Shown here piece after piece: positions 29,580-38,489 of a stretch of DNA of 64,000 nt; within the stretch, counting starts at the first letter, position 1; the number at the start of each line of letters is the position of its first letter. The stretch comes from Bog-473 sp963807775 (lineage in GTDB: Bacteria; Actinomycetota; Acidimicrobiia; Acidimicrobiales; RAAP-2). The stretch is from assembly GCA_963807775.1 (NCBI GenBank), contig CAWECY010000018.1, forward strand, positions 62,001-126,000, read 5' to 3'. The notes below the pieces were generated by a model. The model was not told the DNA's origin and searched no databases. It saw nothing but the letters and a program-made list of their open reading frames with translations. A program made the translations under genes and the position numbers.

Positions 29580-30747
29580 TCACGCTGCGACCTCTTCCTC
29601 GGGAGTACGTCGGGTGCGCCACGGGACGGTAAAGCCCATGGGGCCGGGCTTCTTCGCCCCGATGAGGCGCGCCAAGACGAACAGGGTCAGGACCACGAGG
29701 ACCAGGACGAAGGCCACGCCCCAGGCGTCCCTGATCGTGTTAGCGTCGGGTTGGAAGATCAATTCGTAGATACGCAGGGGCAAGTCATCCTGCTTCCCGC
29801 TGAAGGGGTTCCAGTTGTAGTACGGATTCCCCCCGGCCGTGAAGAGCACCGGAGCGGTCTCACCGGCCACACGAGCGATGCCGAGGATCATGGCCGTGAT
29901 GAGTCCCACACGGGCTGTCGGCAAGACCACCCGGAGGACCGAGCGCCACTGGGGCGATCCGAGCGCAAGCGCCGCCTCCGTGAGGGAGCCCGGCACGATG
30001 GAGATGACCTCCTGGGACGCTCTGGTCACTATCGGCAGCATCATGACTGAGAGCGGCAAGAGCGGCGGCGAATCCCGTCTGGCCGGCTTCCTTCTGCGGC
30101 ACCACCCACAACAGATAGATGAAGAGGCCGGCGATGATGGCCGGTGAGCCGGTCATGGCATCGACAACGTTGCTGACCACCCTAGCGAACGTGTTCCGGT
30201 TGTTCACCAGGTACGTGGCCGTGAGCACGCCCTAAGGGGACGGTGAAAAGCGTGGCCAGGCCGACCTGCTCGAGCGTTCCCACGATGGCCGCGCCCGCTC
30301 CCACCGCGGTGACGGGCGAGTTGGCCGTCAGACCCGACATGTCCGCGACGAAGAAATGTGGGAAATCCGCCAGACGCACCGATGCGCCTTTGATGATGAC
30401 ATAGAGCGATCACTGCGGCCAGCGGGATAAACGCCACGAGGGCGACCGTCCAAATGGCGAGCGTGGCCAAGCGGTCCTTCATCGGCCAACACGCCGTAGA
30501 GCTGCCAGCAGACGAGCCGTAAATGACCCGAAGGCAGCGATGACACAAAACACGAACCCGAGCGGGCCCGCGATCCCGCCGACGAGAAGCTGAGCCACAC
30601 CAGCGCTACCGCGGCCAGTGCCGACCTGCCCATTTCGATGAGGGTGGAAATGGGGACCGAACGTCGACGCCTCGGCCGATCGGGCGTCAGTTCCTCAGCC
30701 GGCACACCGGTCTCGGGTGTCTCCAGAACTTGAGTCACCGTAGCCAT
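29580..30747 (-). CDS. pstA: Pst-type permease PstA (several indels)
   Basis: Begins with ATG 30747, two bases after the pstC stop. The N-terminal part has a Pro/Arg-rich leader and a helix (SALAAVALVWLSF). PstA-specific segments then appear in shifting frames: VGLATLFTVPLG, VLTATYLVNNRNTFARVV, AMTGSPAIIAGLFIYLLWVV, and the intact last third ALSVMMLPIVTRASQEVI, ALGSPQWRSVLRVVLPTA (EAA-type loop for PstB contact), GIARVAGETAPVLFTAGG. At least five 1-base changes between 30050 and 30600 are needed to keep one frame. Corrected length is about 388 residues, longer than usual PstA because of an N-terminal extension. Partner of PstC and PstB. Confidence 0.82.
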
Positions 30748-30749
30748 GA

Positions 30750-31742
30750 TCAGAGCGTGCCTTGGTTCGACCGCTCGACGACGAGCCGCGCCACGATGTT
30801 GATCAGCAGCGTGGTCATGAACAGCACCAGCCCGAGGAGGATCAGTGCGCTCTTCGTGATAGCCGAGCCGGTGACGAAGTTCTCGGTGATCTCTGCCGCG
30901 ATGGATCCCAGGCCGCCCGGGCCCATGAGCGCGGAGGTGAGGTGGTTCCCTTGCGACAGGACGAGCACCACGATCATGGTCTCCCCGAGTCCCCTCCCGA
31001 TTCCCAGGAGGATGGCGCCCAGGATGCCGTTCCGCGAGAAGGGCAGGATGACGTCGGTCACCATCCCCCACCGGGTGCCGCCGAGCCCCAATGCCGCTTC
31101 ACAGACGTCACGGGGTGTCTGCGCCATGACCTCGCGGCTCACCGACGTGATGATGGGGATGATGGTGACACAGCAGATCAGCCCGCAGGCGAAGATCGAT
31201 TTCACGTACTGGCCAGGGCTGTACGTCCGAAGGATGGGGACGAAGCTGGCATGAGTGACGAGCCACCGGGCCGGCGCGGCCTGGATGCTCGAGACGAGGA
31301 GCAGACCCCAGAAGCCGTAGACGATGCTGGGGACGGTGGCCAGCATGTCGACGACGCCGGTCAGCCAAGGCCTGAGCAAACGCGGCGCATACTCGTTGAT
31401 CATCAGAGCCAGGGCCACGGAGATGGGAGCAGCGATAGCGACGGCGAGGAGCGCGATGGCAATCGAACCCACGAGGAGCGACAGCATGCCGAAATGGTGG
31501 GTGTCCGGGGACCAGGTTGGGTCGGCGAACAGTCCGAACCCGCCCTGACGAAAGGCGGCGAACCCGTATTTGCAGAGGAAGGCTACGGCGGCGGCCAGCA
31601 GCAGGAGCACGATCGCACTGGCGCCCCCGAGCACGCCGTTGAAGACCCGGTCGGCCCCAACGGGCTTGCGGTTCAGATCGATCGGGACATCGTCGGACTC
31701 AACCGGGCTCAGCGTCCGGGCGGAGGACACCAACGTGTTCAT
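30750..31742 (-). CDS. pstC: Pst-type ABC transporter permease PstC
   Basis: 330 residues, intact. Six helices: SAIVLLLLAAAVAFLCKYG, LVGSIAIALLAVAIAAPISV, GVVDMLATVPSIVYGFWGLL, ACGLICCVTIIPIITSV, GILGAILLGIGRGLGETMIV and LILLGLVLFMTTLLINIV. VPSIVYGFWGL and GRGLGETMIV are hallmark PstC motifs; EAALGLGGTRWGMVTDVILP is the EAA loop. The start overlaps the preceding LADTG gene by 4 bp. It forms the membrane channel with PstA. Confidence 0.93.
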   Translation of the reverse strand: MNTLVSSARTLSPVESDDVPIDLNRKPVGADRVFNGVLGGASAIVLLLLAAAVAFLCKYGFAAFRQGGFGLFADPTWSPDTHHFGMLSLLVGSIAIALLAVAIAAPISVALALMINEYAPRLLRPWLTGVVDMLATVPSIVYGFWGLLLVSSIQAAPARWLVTHASFVPILRTYSPGQYVKSIFACGLICCVTIIPIITSVSREVMAQTPRDVCEAALGLGGTRWGMVTDVILPFSRNGILGAILLGIGRGLGETMIVVLVLSQGNHLTSALMGPGGLGSIAAEITENFVTGSAITKSALILLGLVLFMTTLLINIVARLVVERSNQGTL

Positions 31743-32509
31743 CGCGCCCTCCGCAGTGCGAACCGGCGACCCATCGCCCCCACGAGGAGAAAGGCCATCC
31801 CCGACGCCGCGAGCAACGCGATCAGGGGGGGTGATCCGGTGTCGGCCAAGGCACCCGAGTCGCTCACGGATGTCGCCGGATCGGCGGTGTCCCCGATGCT
31901 GGCGGCGGTGGCAGACGCCGAATTTGCCGCCGTGGTCGAGCTCACACCAAGGCTCGCGCCCGAGCCAGGAGCCACGGTCGTCGTGGTGGTCGCGCCCGAA
32001 CCCTGGGCGACCAGAAAGGGGGCGGAGAACACCTTGGGAGCCGTGAAGTCGTTCTGATTCTGGCCGACGTAGAGCACGCAGTAGTGGGTCTGGTTGCAGA
32101 CCGGCACGCTGTCCCCTGGCTCGGCGAGCAATGAGCTTGGCAGCAGGTACACCGGATAGGCGGGGTCGGAAAAGCTCCCGTCGGAGCCGACCAGGACCGT
32201 GCCGCCCTCAACGGTGTTCCCGTCACAGGTCGTGTCGTCCGTGGGCAGGTTGGCCACCGTTCCGCCCGGGTCTGCACATTCGAGGATCTTGATGCCCGCG
32301 TTCGGTGTGAAGTATCCGTTCGGCCCCACGGCGACGGAGATGGTCTCGCCGGCGCTGAGATTCCCCTGTGGCGAAACGTTCACTGCGGGAGGGGCTCCGC
32401 TGGCCCCCGCCACCTGTACGAGCGTGAATTCAACGGCCAGCGACACGCAGAAGGCAGCGAAGACCAGTACTGCGGGTCGTCTGCTCGGTCGGTTCTTGAT
32501 CGTGTTCAT
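31739..32509 (-). CDS. Surface protein with conserved cysteine ectodomain and LADTG sortase tail
   Basis: 256 residues. Signal segment at residues 12-36 (AVLVFAAFCVSLAVEFTLVQ). The ectodomain (residues 40-155) shows VNVSPQGNLSAGETISVAVG, IKILECADPGG, TTCDGNT and VCNQTHYCVLYVGQNQ: four cysteines that should form two disulfides. The overall fold pattern recalls the neocarzinostatin-like immunoglobulin domain of actinobacteria, a tentative assignment. A Thr/Ser-rich linker leads to LADTG at residue 221, a helix and RRFALRRAR. The same ectodomain occurs in the next gene upstream and in two more. It overlaps pstC by 4 bp, so is co-translated with the transporter. Confidence 0.7.
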   Translation of the reverse strand: MNTIKNRPSRRPAVLVFAAFCVSLAVEFTLVQVAGASGAPPAVNVSPQGNLSAGETISVAVGPNGYFTPNAGIKILECADPGGTVANLPTDDTTCDGNTVEGGTVLVGSDGSFSDPAYPVYLLPSSLLAEPGDSVPVCNQTHYCVLYVGQNQNDFTAPKVFSAPFLVAQGSGATTTTTVAPGSGASLGVSSTTAANSASATAASIGDTADPATSVSDSGALADTGSPPLIALLAASGMAFLLVGAMGRRFALRRAR

Positions 32510-33039
32510 GAATGGCCGCTCGACTTCGAGACCGTGAACGGTGGGGACCAGATCTTGGGAGCCGTGAACTTCTCCTGGTTCTGGCCGATATAGAGCACGC
32601 AGTCATGGGTCTGGTTGCAGATGGGTCGGTTGTCATCCGCCTCATCGAGGTGCGTCGCGTTCGGAAGCGCATACACCTCGTAACCGGTGATCGAGAAACT
32701 CCCGTCGGGGTTGATCAGGATCGAGCCGGCCTGAATCGTGTTCCCATCGCAGGCAGAGACACTGGTCGGCAGGTTGCTCGTGGTTCCACCCGGGTCGGCG
32801 CACTCGAGGATCTTGATGCCCGCGTAGGGCTTGAAGTAGTGGTTGGGACCGACCGACACGTTGATGAGTTGGCCGGCGTGGTAGGGCCCGGGTGTGATCG
32901 TCAGAGGGGCCTGCGAGGTCGGGTCATTGCCCCCGCTCGAACAGCCGGCCAGCGTCAGGAGGACCATCCCGGTCACGACGATCGGGACGACCCGAGACGT
33001 GAAGCGCCGACCGACGGCGGCGGTCTCTTCAAACCTCAT
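32506..33039 (-). CDS. Lipoprotein with the same conserved cysteine ectodomain
   Basis: 177 residues from ATG 33039, which overlaps the upstream stop (ATGA) and has a ggaaggg ribosome site. The signal peptide ends in a clear lipobox, LLTLAGCSSGG, so the protein should be lipid-anchored. The mature part is a single copy of the ectodomain: LINVSVGPNHYFKPYAG, IKILECADPGGTTSN, SACDGNT, GYEVYALPNA, ICNQTHDCVLYIGQNQEKFT. No C-terminal anchor. It is a close paralogue of the LADTG protein encoded just downstream; together they offer membrane- and wall-attached forms of one domain. Ligand unknown. Confidence 0.72.
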   Translation of the reverse strand: MRFEETAAVGRRFTSRVVPIVVTGMVLLTLAGCSSGGNDPTSQAPLTITPGPYHAGQLINVSVGPNHYFKPYAGIKILECADPGGTTSNLPTSVSACDGNTIQAGSILINPDGSFSITGYEVYALPNATHLDEADDNRPICNQTHDCVLYIGQNQEKFTAPKIWSPPFTVSKSSGHS

Positions 33040-35930
33040 TCCGATTGCCCTTCCATCGCACCGGGCTGCGCCATGCTTCCGCCCAATCGGCGTCGCCCGA
33101 TGGTGCCCACCACCAGGAACAAGACTCCAAGCCCGATGAGCCACGGCAGAAGCGCCGAGGCACCCGTCGTGGCCAAAGTCGACCCGGCCGTTCCCGTATT
33201 CCCGGTGCTCGACGATGCCAGAGAGACGGTGGCGGAAGAACTCGAGCCGCTGGGTGTCGTCGTCGTCGTGGTGGTGGTGGTGGTGGTGGTGGTGCCGGTG
33301 GTCGAGGTGGTGGAGGTAGCGGAGGTCGACGTGGTGGTGCCGGTCGAACCCGCGGTCACCGCGGTGAAGGTCACTGTCGCCGAAAGCGCTGTCAGATTGA
33401 TGCTGTCCGTCGTGTCGTCCGCGGTGTACGTGACCGATTCGGCGATCGAGTCGCTCACCGTGAACGTGGCCAGCCCGCTGAGGTTGGTCGTCCCATTGGT
33501 GGCTGTCACCTTCGATTTCCCACCCGACGCGGTCAGCGTCACTGTCTTCCCAGTCACCGGATCCCCGTTGGCGTCATAGAGCAGGACGGAGATCGTGGCC
33601 GTGCTGGTCCCGTCGGCAGGAACGCTGCTCGGGCTGGCGACGACAGAGCAGTAGGCGGCCGCCGGTGGAGGGGCAGGAGGACTGCCGAATGTCACCACTC
33701 CTTCGGCAGCGAGCACGGCATCCCCATCGGTTACGTCCGTAGCCTGATACGTCACGACCTCCGCCGTAGAGTCCGTGACCGAGAACGTCGCCTGTCCGGC
33801 TGAATTGGTTACGGGACTCGTCGCGGTGATCTTCGAGCTCCCGTTCAACGCCTGGAGCGAGATCGTCTTGCCGGCGACAGGATTCGAGAAGTAGTCGGCG
33901 AGCGTCACGGTCACTATGGATGGCGTGGAACCGTCTGCCGGAGGATTCGCCGGGGCGACGGTGACCGTCGTTCCCAGCCCGGTCGGATCAGCTGGTCCCG
34001 CCAGATAGGTGACCGTCACGGTCTTGGTCAAGACCAAATCGTCTGTCGTGTCGGTGGCAGTGAAGGTGACCGTTTCGGCGTCGGTGTCGTCTGCTTCGAA
34101 CTGCGCTTCACCTTCGGCGTCCGTTACGCCGGCGGCCGTACTTCCGATCCCAATCGGGTGAATTTGGACGTTGCCCGACGGAGACCCCGAAACGGTGACG
34201 GTCTTGCCCGGCAGAGGCTCTCCGAACTGGTCGTTCACCGTGACGTTGATGAGCGTCTGAGTCTCGCCATCTGCTGGATCCGTGGTCCCTGATGCCGTCA
34301 CGTTGGAATGGCCGGCCGACGGCATCGAAGCCTGGAAGGTCACCGTGGGCTGCGATGTGAGGGTGATGCCGTCCGTCGTGTCGGTCGCCTGCAAAGTGAC
34401 GCTCTCGGCCGCGGGGTCGCTCACCTGGAACGACTCCTGCCCGCTCGCATCTGTGGTCGCCGAGGAAGGTGAGCCGATGACGACCGAGGTCCCCGTGGAA
34501 GCCGGTTGGAGGCTGACCGCCTTTCCGGGGACAGGGGTGCCCGTGCTGGTGAGCAGGGTGACCACCGCCGTCGTACCGCCGAAGGGAGCGAGCGTCGGCA
34601 CCGCTACCGTAGATTGAGAGGCTGAAACCGTGAGCGTGCCGAACGTCGCCGAGGCGGTGCTCGACAGGGTGATGCCGTCCGTCGTGTCCGTTGCGGTGAA
34701 GGTCACCAATTCAGAGGCGGTATCAGTGGCGGCGAAGGTAGCTACTCCGGAAGCGTTCGTCAGATTGGGAGTCGCCGCAGGCGTGATCACTACGCTTCCA
34801 GTTCCGCTCAGTGTTACCGTCTTCCCTGCCACTGGTTGTGGGGTAGTCGCCTGGTCTCGCAGGGTCACGCTGATGGTGGTCGAGTCACCCGACGCCACGG
34901 TCGTGGGATTCGCGACGACCGACGAGTTCGCGTTGCTGACCACAGGCGGTTGAAACGTTACGGACGGCTTCGCGGACAGGGTCAAGCTGTCGGTGGTGTC
35001 GGTTGCCGTGAGAGTCACGGACTCGGCCGCAGTGTCAGTCACCGTAAAGGTCACCTGCCCGTTTTCATCCGAAACGGCCGAGGACGGGGTGACCGTTGCG
35101 GTGGAGGACGAGGCACCCACACTGACCGTCTTCCCGCTGACTGGGATCGAGCTGCTGGTCAGCAGCGTCACGGTCACCGTGGAGCTATCGGACCCGTCCG
35201 CCGTCACCGTGGTCGGCGACGCGACCACCGTCGACGTCGTGGCGTCCGGCGTGGTCGCTACCGGAGGGGATCCATCACCGGGGTCGATCGTGCCAGAGTC
35301 GGTGGGGTCGGGGTTGACGAAGAAGCCCTGTGACCAGACGTGGGGCTGCGTGAAGTCGCCCTGATTGTCCCCAATGTAGAGCATGCACTCGGTGGCCAGG
35401 GTGTTGCCGCAGTGGGGACCCGTGCCGGACTCCTTAAGGGTGAAGCTGTCGGGCAGGTAATACAGGGTGTAGAGGTCGCCGCTGGTCGAGTCGTTCTCAT
35501 AGTCCATGGAACCGTCGGACTCGGGGAAGGCATCGCCGACAGTATCGCCGTCACAAGCCGTGGGCGAGGTCGGGATGACACCGTTCGGCGCAGAGCACTC
35601 GACGACGTGCACCTCCGTGGTGTCAACGAAGATGCTGTTAGCCGGGACGACCACGTCGATCTGCTGGCCACTGTCGAAGGGCAAGCCGGTGGTGTACGTC
35701 CCCACTGCCTGGGCGGCATTCGTGACCTGATCGCCGTTGGCCGGTCCCGTGGCGCCGGCCCCCGACACAAGGCCGAGCGTGACCACACCGACCAGGAGCA
35801 AGCCGACACCTGACAGCTGCAGCAACGTCCAGTGCCAGCGCCGGCGAGCCCCCTTCGAGCGGGTGGACATCAGCCCGATTCTTCTCCAGTACTGCGGCAC
35901 TCGTTCCCTTCGCCCCTCGTGGTCCGTCAT
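33036..35930 (-). CDS. Large surface adhesin-like protein with Ig-like repeats and LATTG tail
   Basis: 964 residues (ATG 35870 is an alternative start 20 codons in). Signal segment at residues 37-60 (GVGLLLVGVVTLGLVSG). Residues 65-215 are the divergent longer form of the cysteine ectodomain (VHVVECSAPNGVIPTSP, ACDGDT, HCGNTLATECMLYIGDNQ). About seven Big_1/invasin-type Ig-like repeats follow, with recurring PTTVTADGSDSSTVTVTLL, PVSGKTVSV and AESVTLTATDTTD. A Thr-rich tract (33250-33300) precedes LATTG at residue 919, a helix and IGRRR. The short post-helix tail of 16 residues is atypical. Likely wall-anchored by the sortase of this locus. Confidence 0.75.
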   Translation of the reverse strand: MTDHEGRRERVPQYWRRIGLMSTRSKGARRRWHWTLLQLSGVGLLLVGVVTLGLVSGAGATGPANGDQVTNAAQAVGTYTTGLPFDSGQQIDVVVPANSIFVDTTEVHVVECSAPNGVIPTSPTACDGDTVGDAFPESDGSMDYENDSTSGDLYTLYYLPDSFTLKESGTGPHCGNTLATECMLYIGDNQGDFTQPHVWSQGFFVNPDPTDSGTIDPGDGSPPVATTPDATTSTVVASPTTVTADGSDSSTVTVTLLTSSSIPVSGKTVSVGASSSTATVTPSSAVSDENGQVTFTVTDTAAESVTLTATDTTDSLTLSAKPSVTFQPPVVSNANSSVVANPTTVASGDSTTISVTLRDQATTPQPVAGKTVTLSGTGSVVITPAATPNLTNASGVATFAATDTASELVTFTATDTTDGITLSSTASATFGTLTVSASQSTVAVPTLAPFGGTTAVVTLLTSTGTPVPGKAVSLQPASTGTSVVIGSPSSATTDASGQESFQVSDPAAESVTLQATDTTDGITLTSQPTVTFQASMPSAGHSNVTASGTTDPADGETQTLINVTVNDQFGEPLPGKTVTVSGSPSGNVQIHPIGIGSTAAGVTDAEGEAQFEADDTDAETVTFTATDTTDDLVLTKTVTVTYLAGPADPTGLGTTVTVAPANPPADGSTPSIVTVTLADYFSNPVAGKTISLQALNGSSKITATSPVTNSAGQATFSVTDSTAEVVTYQATDVTDGDAVLAAEGVVTFGSPPAPPPAAAYCSVVASPSSVPADGTSTATISVLLYDANGDPVTGKTVTLTASGGKSKVTATNGTTNLSGLATFTVSDSIAESVTYTADDTTDSINLTALSATVTFTAVTAGSTGTTTSTSATSTTSTTGTTTTTTTTTTTTTPSGSSSSATVSLASSSTGNTGTAGSTLATTGASALLPWLIGLGVLFLVVGTIGRRRLGGSMAQPGAMEGQSE

Positions 35931-35950
35931 CGGCCCTTACCACGCCCAAA

Positions 35951-35987
35951 GGCCCGGGGCCTGCGATTTCTCGCTGGGCCCCGGGCC
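35951..35987 (-). terminator. Perfect GC-rich hairpin followed by TTT, inside the gene run
   Basis: ggcccggggcc (35951-35961) pairs perfectly with ggccccgggcc (35977-35987), an 11-bp stem with a 15-base loop. Read on the minus strand it is followed by TTTG. It lies between the PstS-like gene ending at 36043 and the adhesin gene, where it could act as terminator or attenuator. Confidence 0.6.
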
Positions 35988-36042
35988 GGGCATCTCCTCA
36001 GCTCAGGCCGCCAACCGACGTTGCCGGCCTGATTGATCGTCT

Positions 36043-38409
36043 TTATTGCTGGCCGTTGGTCACCGACGTGACGGCCGGCACGCCACCGAACGTCATGGTG
36101 ACGGCACCGGTGGCCGACGCCGGTTGGGCCAGGGTCAGCGTGTTGGTCCCGGAACCGGAAACCACGTAGTCCGCGACCGGGGTGTTGGAGCTGGCCACTA
36201 CGACGGTGTCAGCCGGGTCCGACGCTTCCGGCGTACCGGTCTGGTTCGTCGGGTATGGCGTGGCGCTGTTGTCAGCCAGACCGCCCTGGTTCGGGATGTC
36301 GACCGGGAAGTCGGCTGTACCCCCCGGCAGCGTGATGGTGTCCTGCCCCTCCGTCGTGTCCACCGTCAGGTCGGCCTGGCAGCTGTCGTTCGGAGCCGGT
36401 TGCGTGTCCGCCGGCGTAGCCGGGCTCACGGCCTGGGTCTGGTCCGACAAGCGGGGGAACCCATACACCGTGCTGATGAGGTTTCCAAGTTCCGTGTCGA
36501 AGTTGACTCCCGTCGAGTTGTCAGTGCCCTTGAGGAAGTTGGTGTTCGCGTCACATATCCAGTTGAGGAAGCCACCGACCGAAGCCCTAACCGTGTTCGT
36601 GTTGTAGATGTTGAACAACGTACGTGCGGTCGGATACGTGTTGGCGAGCTCGGTGGCGGCATCGGGGGCAATCCCGTTCTCGTTGAGCTCGAGTGCGGTG
36701 TACGAAGTGCCACCGATGGTCGCCGCCGCCGAGTAGGGGCTCGTTTGGTAGACACCGTTGGACTCGATGTACAACGTGGTCGACACCTCAATGGCCTGGT
36801 CCACGGTGTCGGACGGGAAGTCCGCGGTGGCGTACTGCTCAATCTGGGCCGAGTTGTTCTCGAGTGCCACATGCGCCGAGGCGTTGTCACCCGTCTTGGT
36901 GGCCGAGTATGGGTCGGACGCGTCGTTAGAGTTCATGTTCGACGCACACCCACCGCTCGAGCCCACGCCCTGGTTGGCGAACAGGGTGAAGGTGGCTTCG
37001 GTGCCCGACGCAGGGTTGAGGCCCATGACGCGGATCGGGATCCCTATCGGCATGCCCTGTCCCTCGGCCAGCTTGGTCGAGGTGATGATGCGCACGGTGT
37101 CCGTGTTGTTGTTGTTAGGCGCGGCATTCAGTGTGAGGACGTTCCCTGCGATCGACTTGATGGTGTCGCTCGCTGGGATGTCCGGCCCCGTGATGGCTTG
37201 GCCCGCCGCGATGGTGGTTGGGAGCGCACCCGTCGAGGGGTCATTCGGCACGGTGGCCGTGCCGGCGCTCAAGTTCAACGTGACCCCTTGCACCTCGAGA
37301 CCGCCGGTGGTGTCGCCGAGGTTGGTCAGTGCGCCCCAGTCGGTGATCTGGGATGCCTCTCCCGTTGCCGTACTGTTGGCGCACCAAATCCGGTAGGCCG
37401 TGCTGGTCGCGCTGGTCGGGCTGGCGCTGTTGTCGTTGTTCGAGATGTTCGAGAGCTTCGTCCCGCTGCATCCGCTGCCGTTGCTGGTGCAGCCCACGGG
37501 GTCGCCGGGCAGCCAGCCCTTGTCCACGGTACCCACGTCCCCGCCGTTGATCGACGTGTACACGCCGGAAGGAGAGGTGCTCCCGTAGACCGACGGGTTG
37601 ACCGGGTAGGTAACGACGGGCACACCATCCTTGGCGTAGCCGGTCTCGACCATGGTCGAGCAGGCGGTGCCGGCCGGCTTCGACGATCGGGCGAAGTCGA
37701 CAGGGAGCGGGGAGACGAGGGAGCTAGAGCCACAGAGCTGCGACTGACCCGCGCCCGACCCCACGTCGTCCACACCCTCGGTGACCTCGGTTCGGTCCCA
37801 GTTGTCGTTGACGTCCGTTGTGTCGGCGTTCTGGCCGGCCTGGCAGTAGTACTCCAGGTTGGAGGTCGCGGCCTCGGGCGCAGAGATGGTCGTGCCCGAC
37901 GCGTAGGTCGTGCTCGGCGTGAACGAGTTGACGGAAATCGACGTCGCGGCGACCGCGGCAGCCGCCGAGACAGTCGCAGTCTGGGTGCCGATTTCGAGAA
38001 TCGTCCCCACAGGGATGGCTCCTGCGAGGGCGTTCACGGGAAGGCTGGTGACAGGAGTGCCAGACGTGAGGGCGGCCGACGTGGTCGCTACGCTCGTGCT
38101 GGTCCCGTCCGACGTGTTGTAGAGGAAGTTCCCCGCGCTCGCGTCCAGGGTGCAACCGTAGAGGCCAGCCCCGGTGTAGAGGTCTCCGATCCTCTGCATC
38201 ATGAAGATGGTGGTGTCGGAGCCGGTGTCCCGGATCCCTTCCACGTTTCCGTTGTAGAAGTGCGGTGGAACCGGTACAGCTCCGCCCGTGGGGTCAGAGG
38301 GCGGGCTGGCCGAAGCCATCCCCGCCCCGACGATCAGCGTGGCGGAGAGCGCCGCAGCACCGATGGCTGCTGCTCTCGCCACGCCCCTACGCAGCTTTGG
38401 CATATGCAT
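36043..38409 (-). CDS. Large secreted PstS-related binding protein without anchor
   Basis: 788 residues. The start ATG has aggag 11-12 bp upstream; ATG two codons later is also possible. Signal segment at residues 10-34 (AAAIGAAALSATLIVGAG). The opening of the mature part, EGIRDTGSDTTIFMMQRIGDLY, aligns in character with the first ligand loop of PstS-type proteins (GSxTT). Later segments such as SPLPVDFARSSKPAG, GSTSPSGVYTSINGG and RTLFNIYNTNTVRASVGGFL also suggest a binding-protein fold with long insertions, some rich in Thr/Ala with repeated beta strands. Twelve or so cysteines. No lipobox, LAxTG or membrane tail, so release or retention by interaction is expected. Ligand unknown. Confidence 0.55.
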   Translation of the reverse strand: MHMPKLRRGVARAAAIGAAALSATLIVGAGMASASPPSDPTGGAVPVPPHFYNGNVEGIRDTGSDTTIFMMQRIGDLYTGAGLYGCTLDASAGNFLYNTSDGTSTSVATTSAALTSGTPVTSLPVNALAGAIPVGTILEIGTQTATVSAAAAVAATSISVNSFTPSTTYASGTTISAPEAATSNLEYYCQAGQNADTTDVNDNWDRTEVTEGVDDVGSGAGQSQLCGSSSLVSPLPVDFARSSKPAGTACSTMVETGYAKDGVPVVTYPVNPSVYGSTSPSGVYTSINGGDVGTVDKGWLPGDPVGCTSNGSGCSGTKLSNISNNDNSASPTSATSTAYRIWCANSTATGEASQITDWGALTNLGDTTGGLEVQGVTLNLSAGTATVPNDPSTGALPTTIAAGQAITGPDIPASDTIKSIAGNVLTLNAAPNNNNTDTVRIITSTKLAEGQGMPIGIPIRVMGLNPASGTEATFTLFANQGVGSSGGCASNMNSNDASDPYSATKTGDNASAHVALENNSAQIEQYATADFPSDTVDQAIEVSTTLYIESNGVYQTSPYSAAATIGGTSYTALELNENGIAPDAATELANTYPTARTLFNIYNTNTVRASVGGFLNWICDANTNFLKGTDNSTGVNFDTELGNLISTVYGFPRLSDQTQAVSPATPADTQPAPNDSCQADLTVDTTEGQDTITLPGGTADFPVDIPNQGGLADNSATPYPTNQTGTPEASDPADTVVVASSNTPVADYVVSGSGTNTLTLAQPASATGAVTMTFGGVPAVTSVTNGQQ

Positions 38410-38489
38410 GGTTCTAGATACTCCTGTCTGGACTGTGGTTGTGGGCGTACGTGTGTGTGCTTAGTGGTGTGTTCGTTGCGGCCCGCTGG

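Noticed and set aside
33250..33300. Simple-sequence tract (gtggtggtg) as a possible phase-variable repeat
   Set aside because: It encodes the Thr-rich spacer before the sortase signal in frame; length change would keep the frame, so it is not a phase-variation switch.
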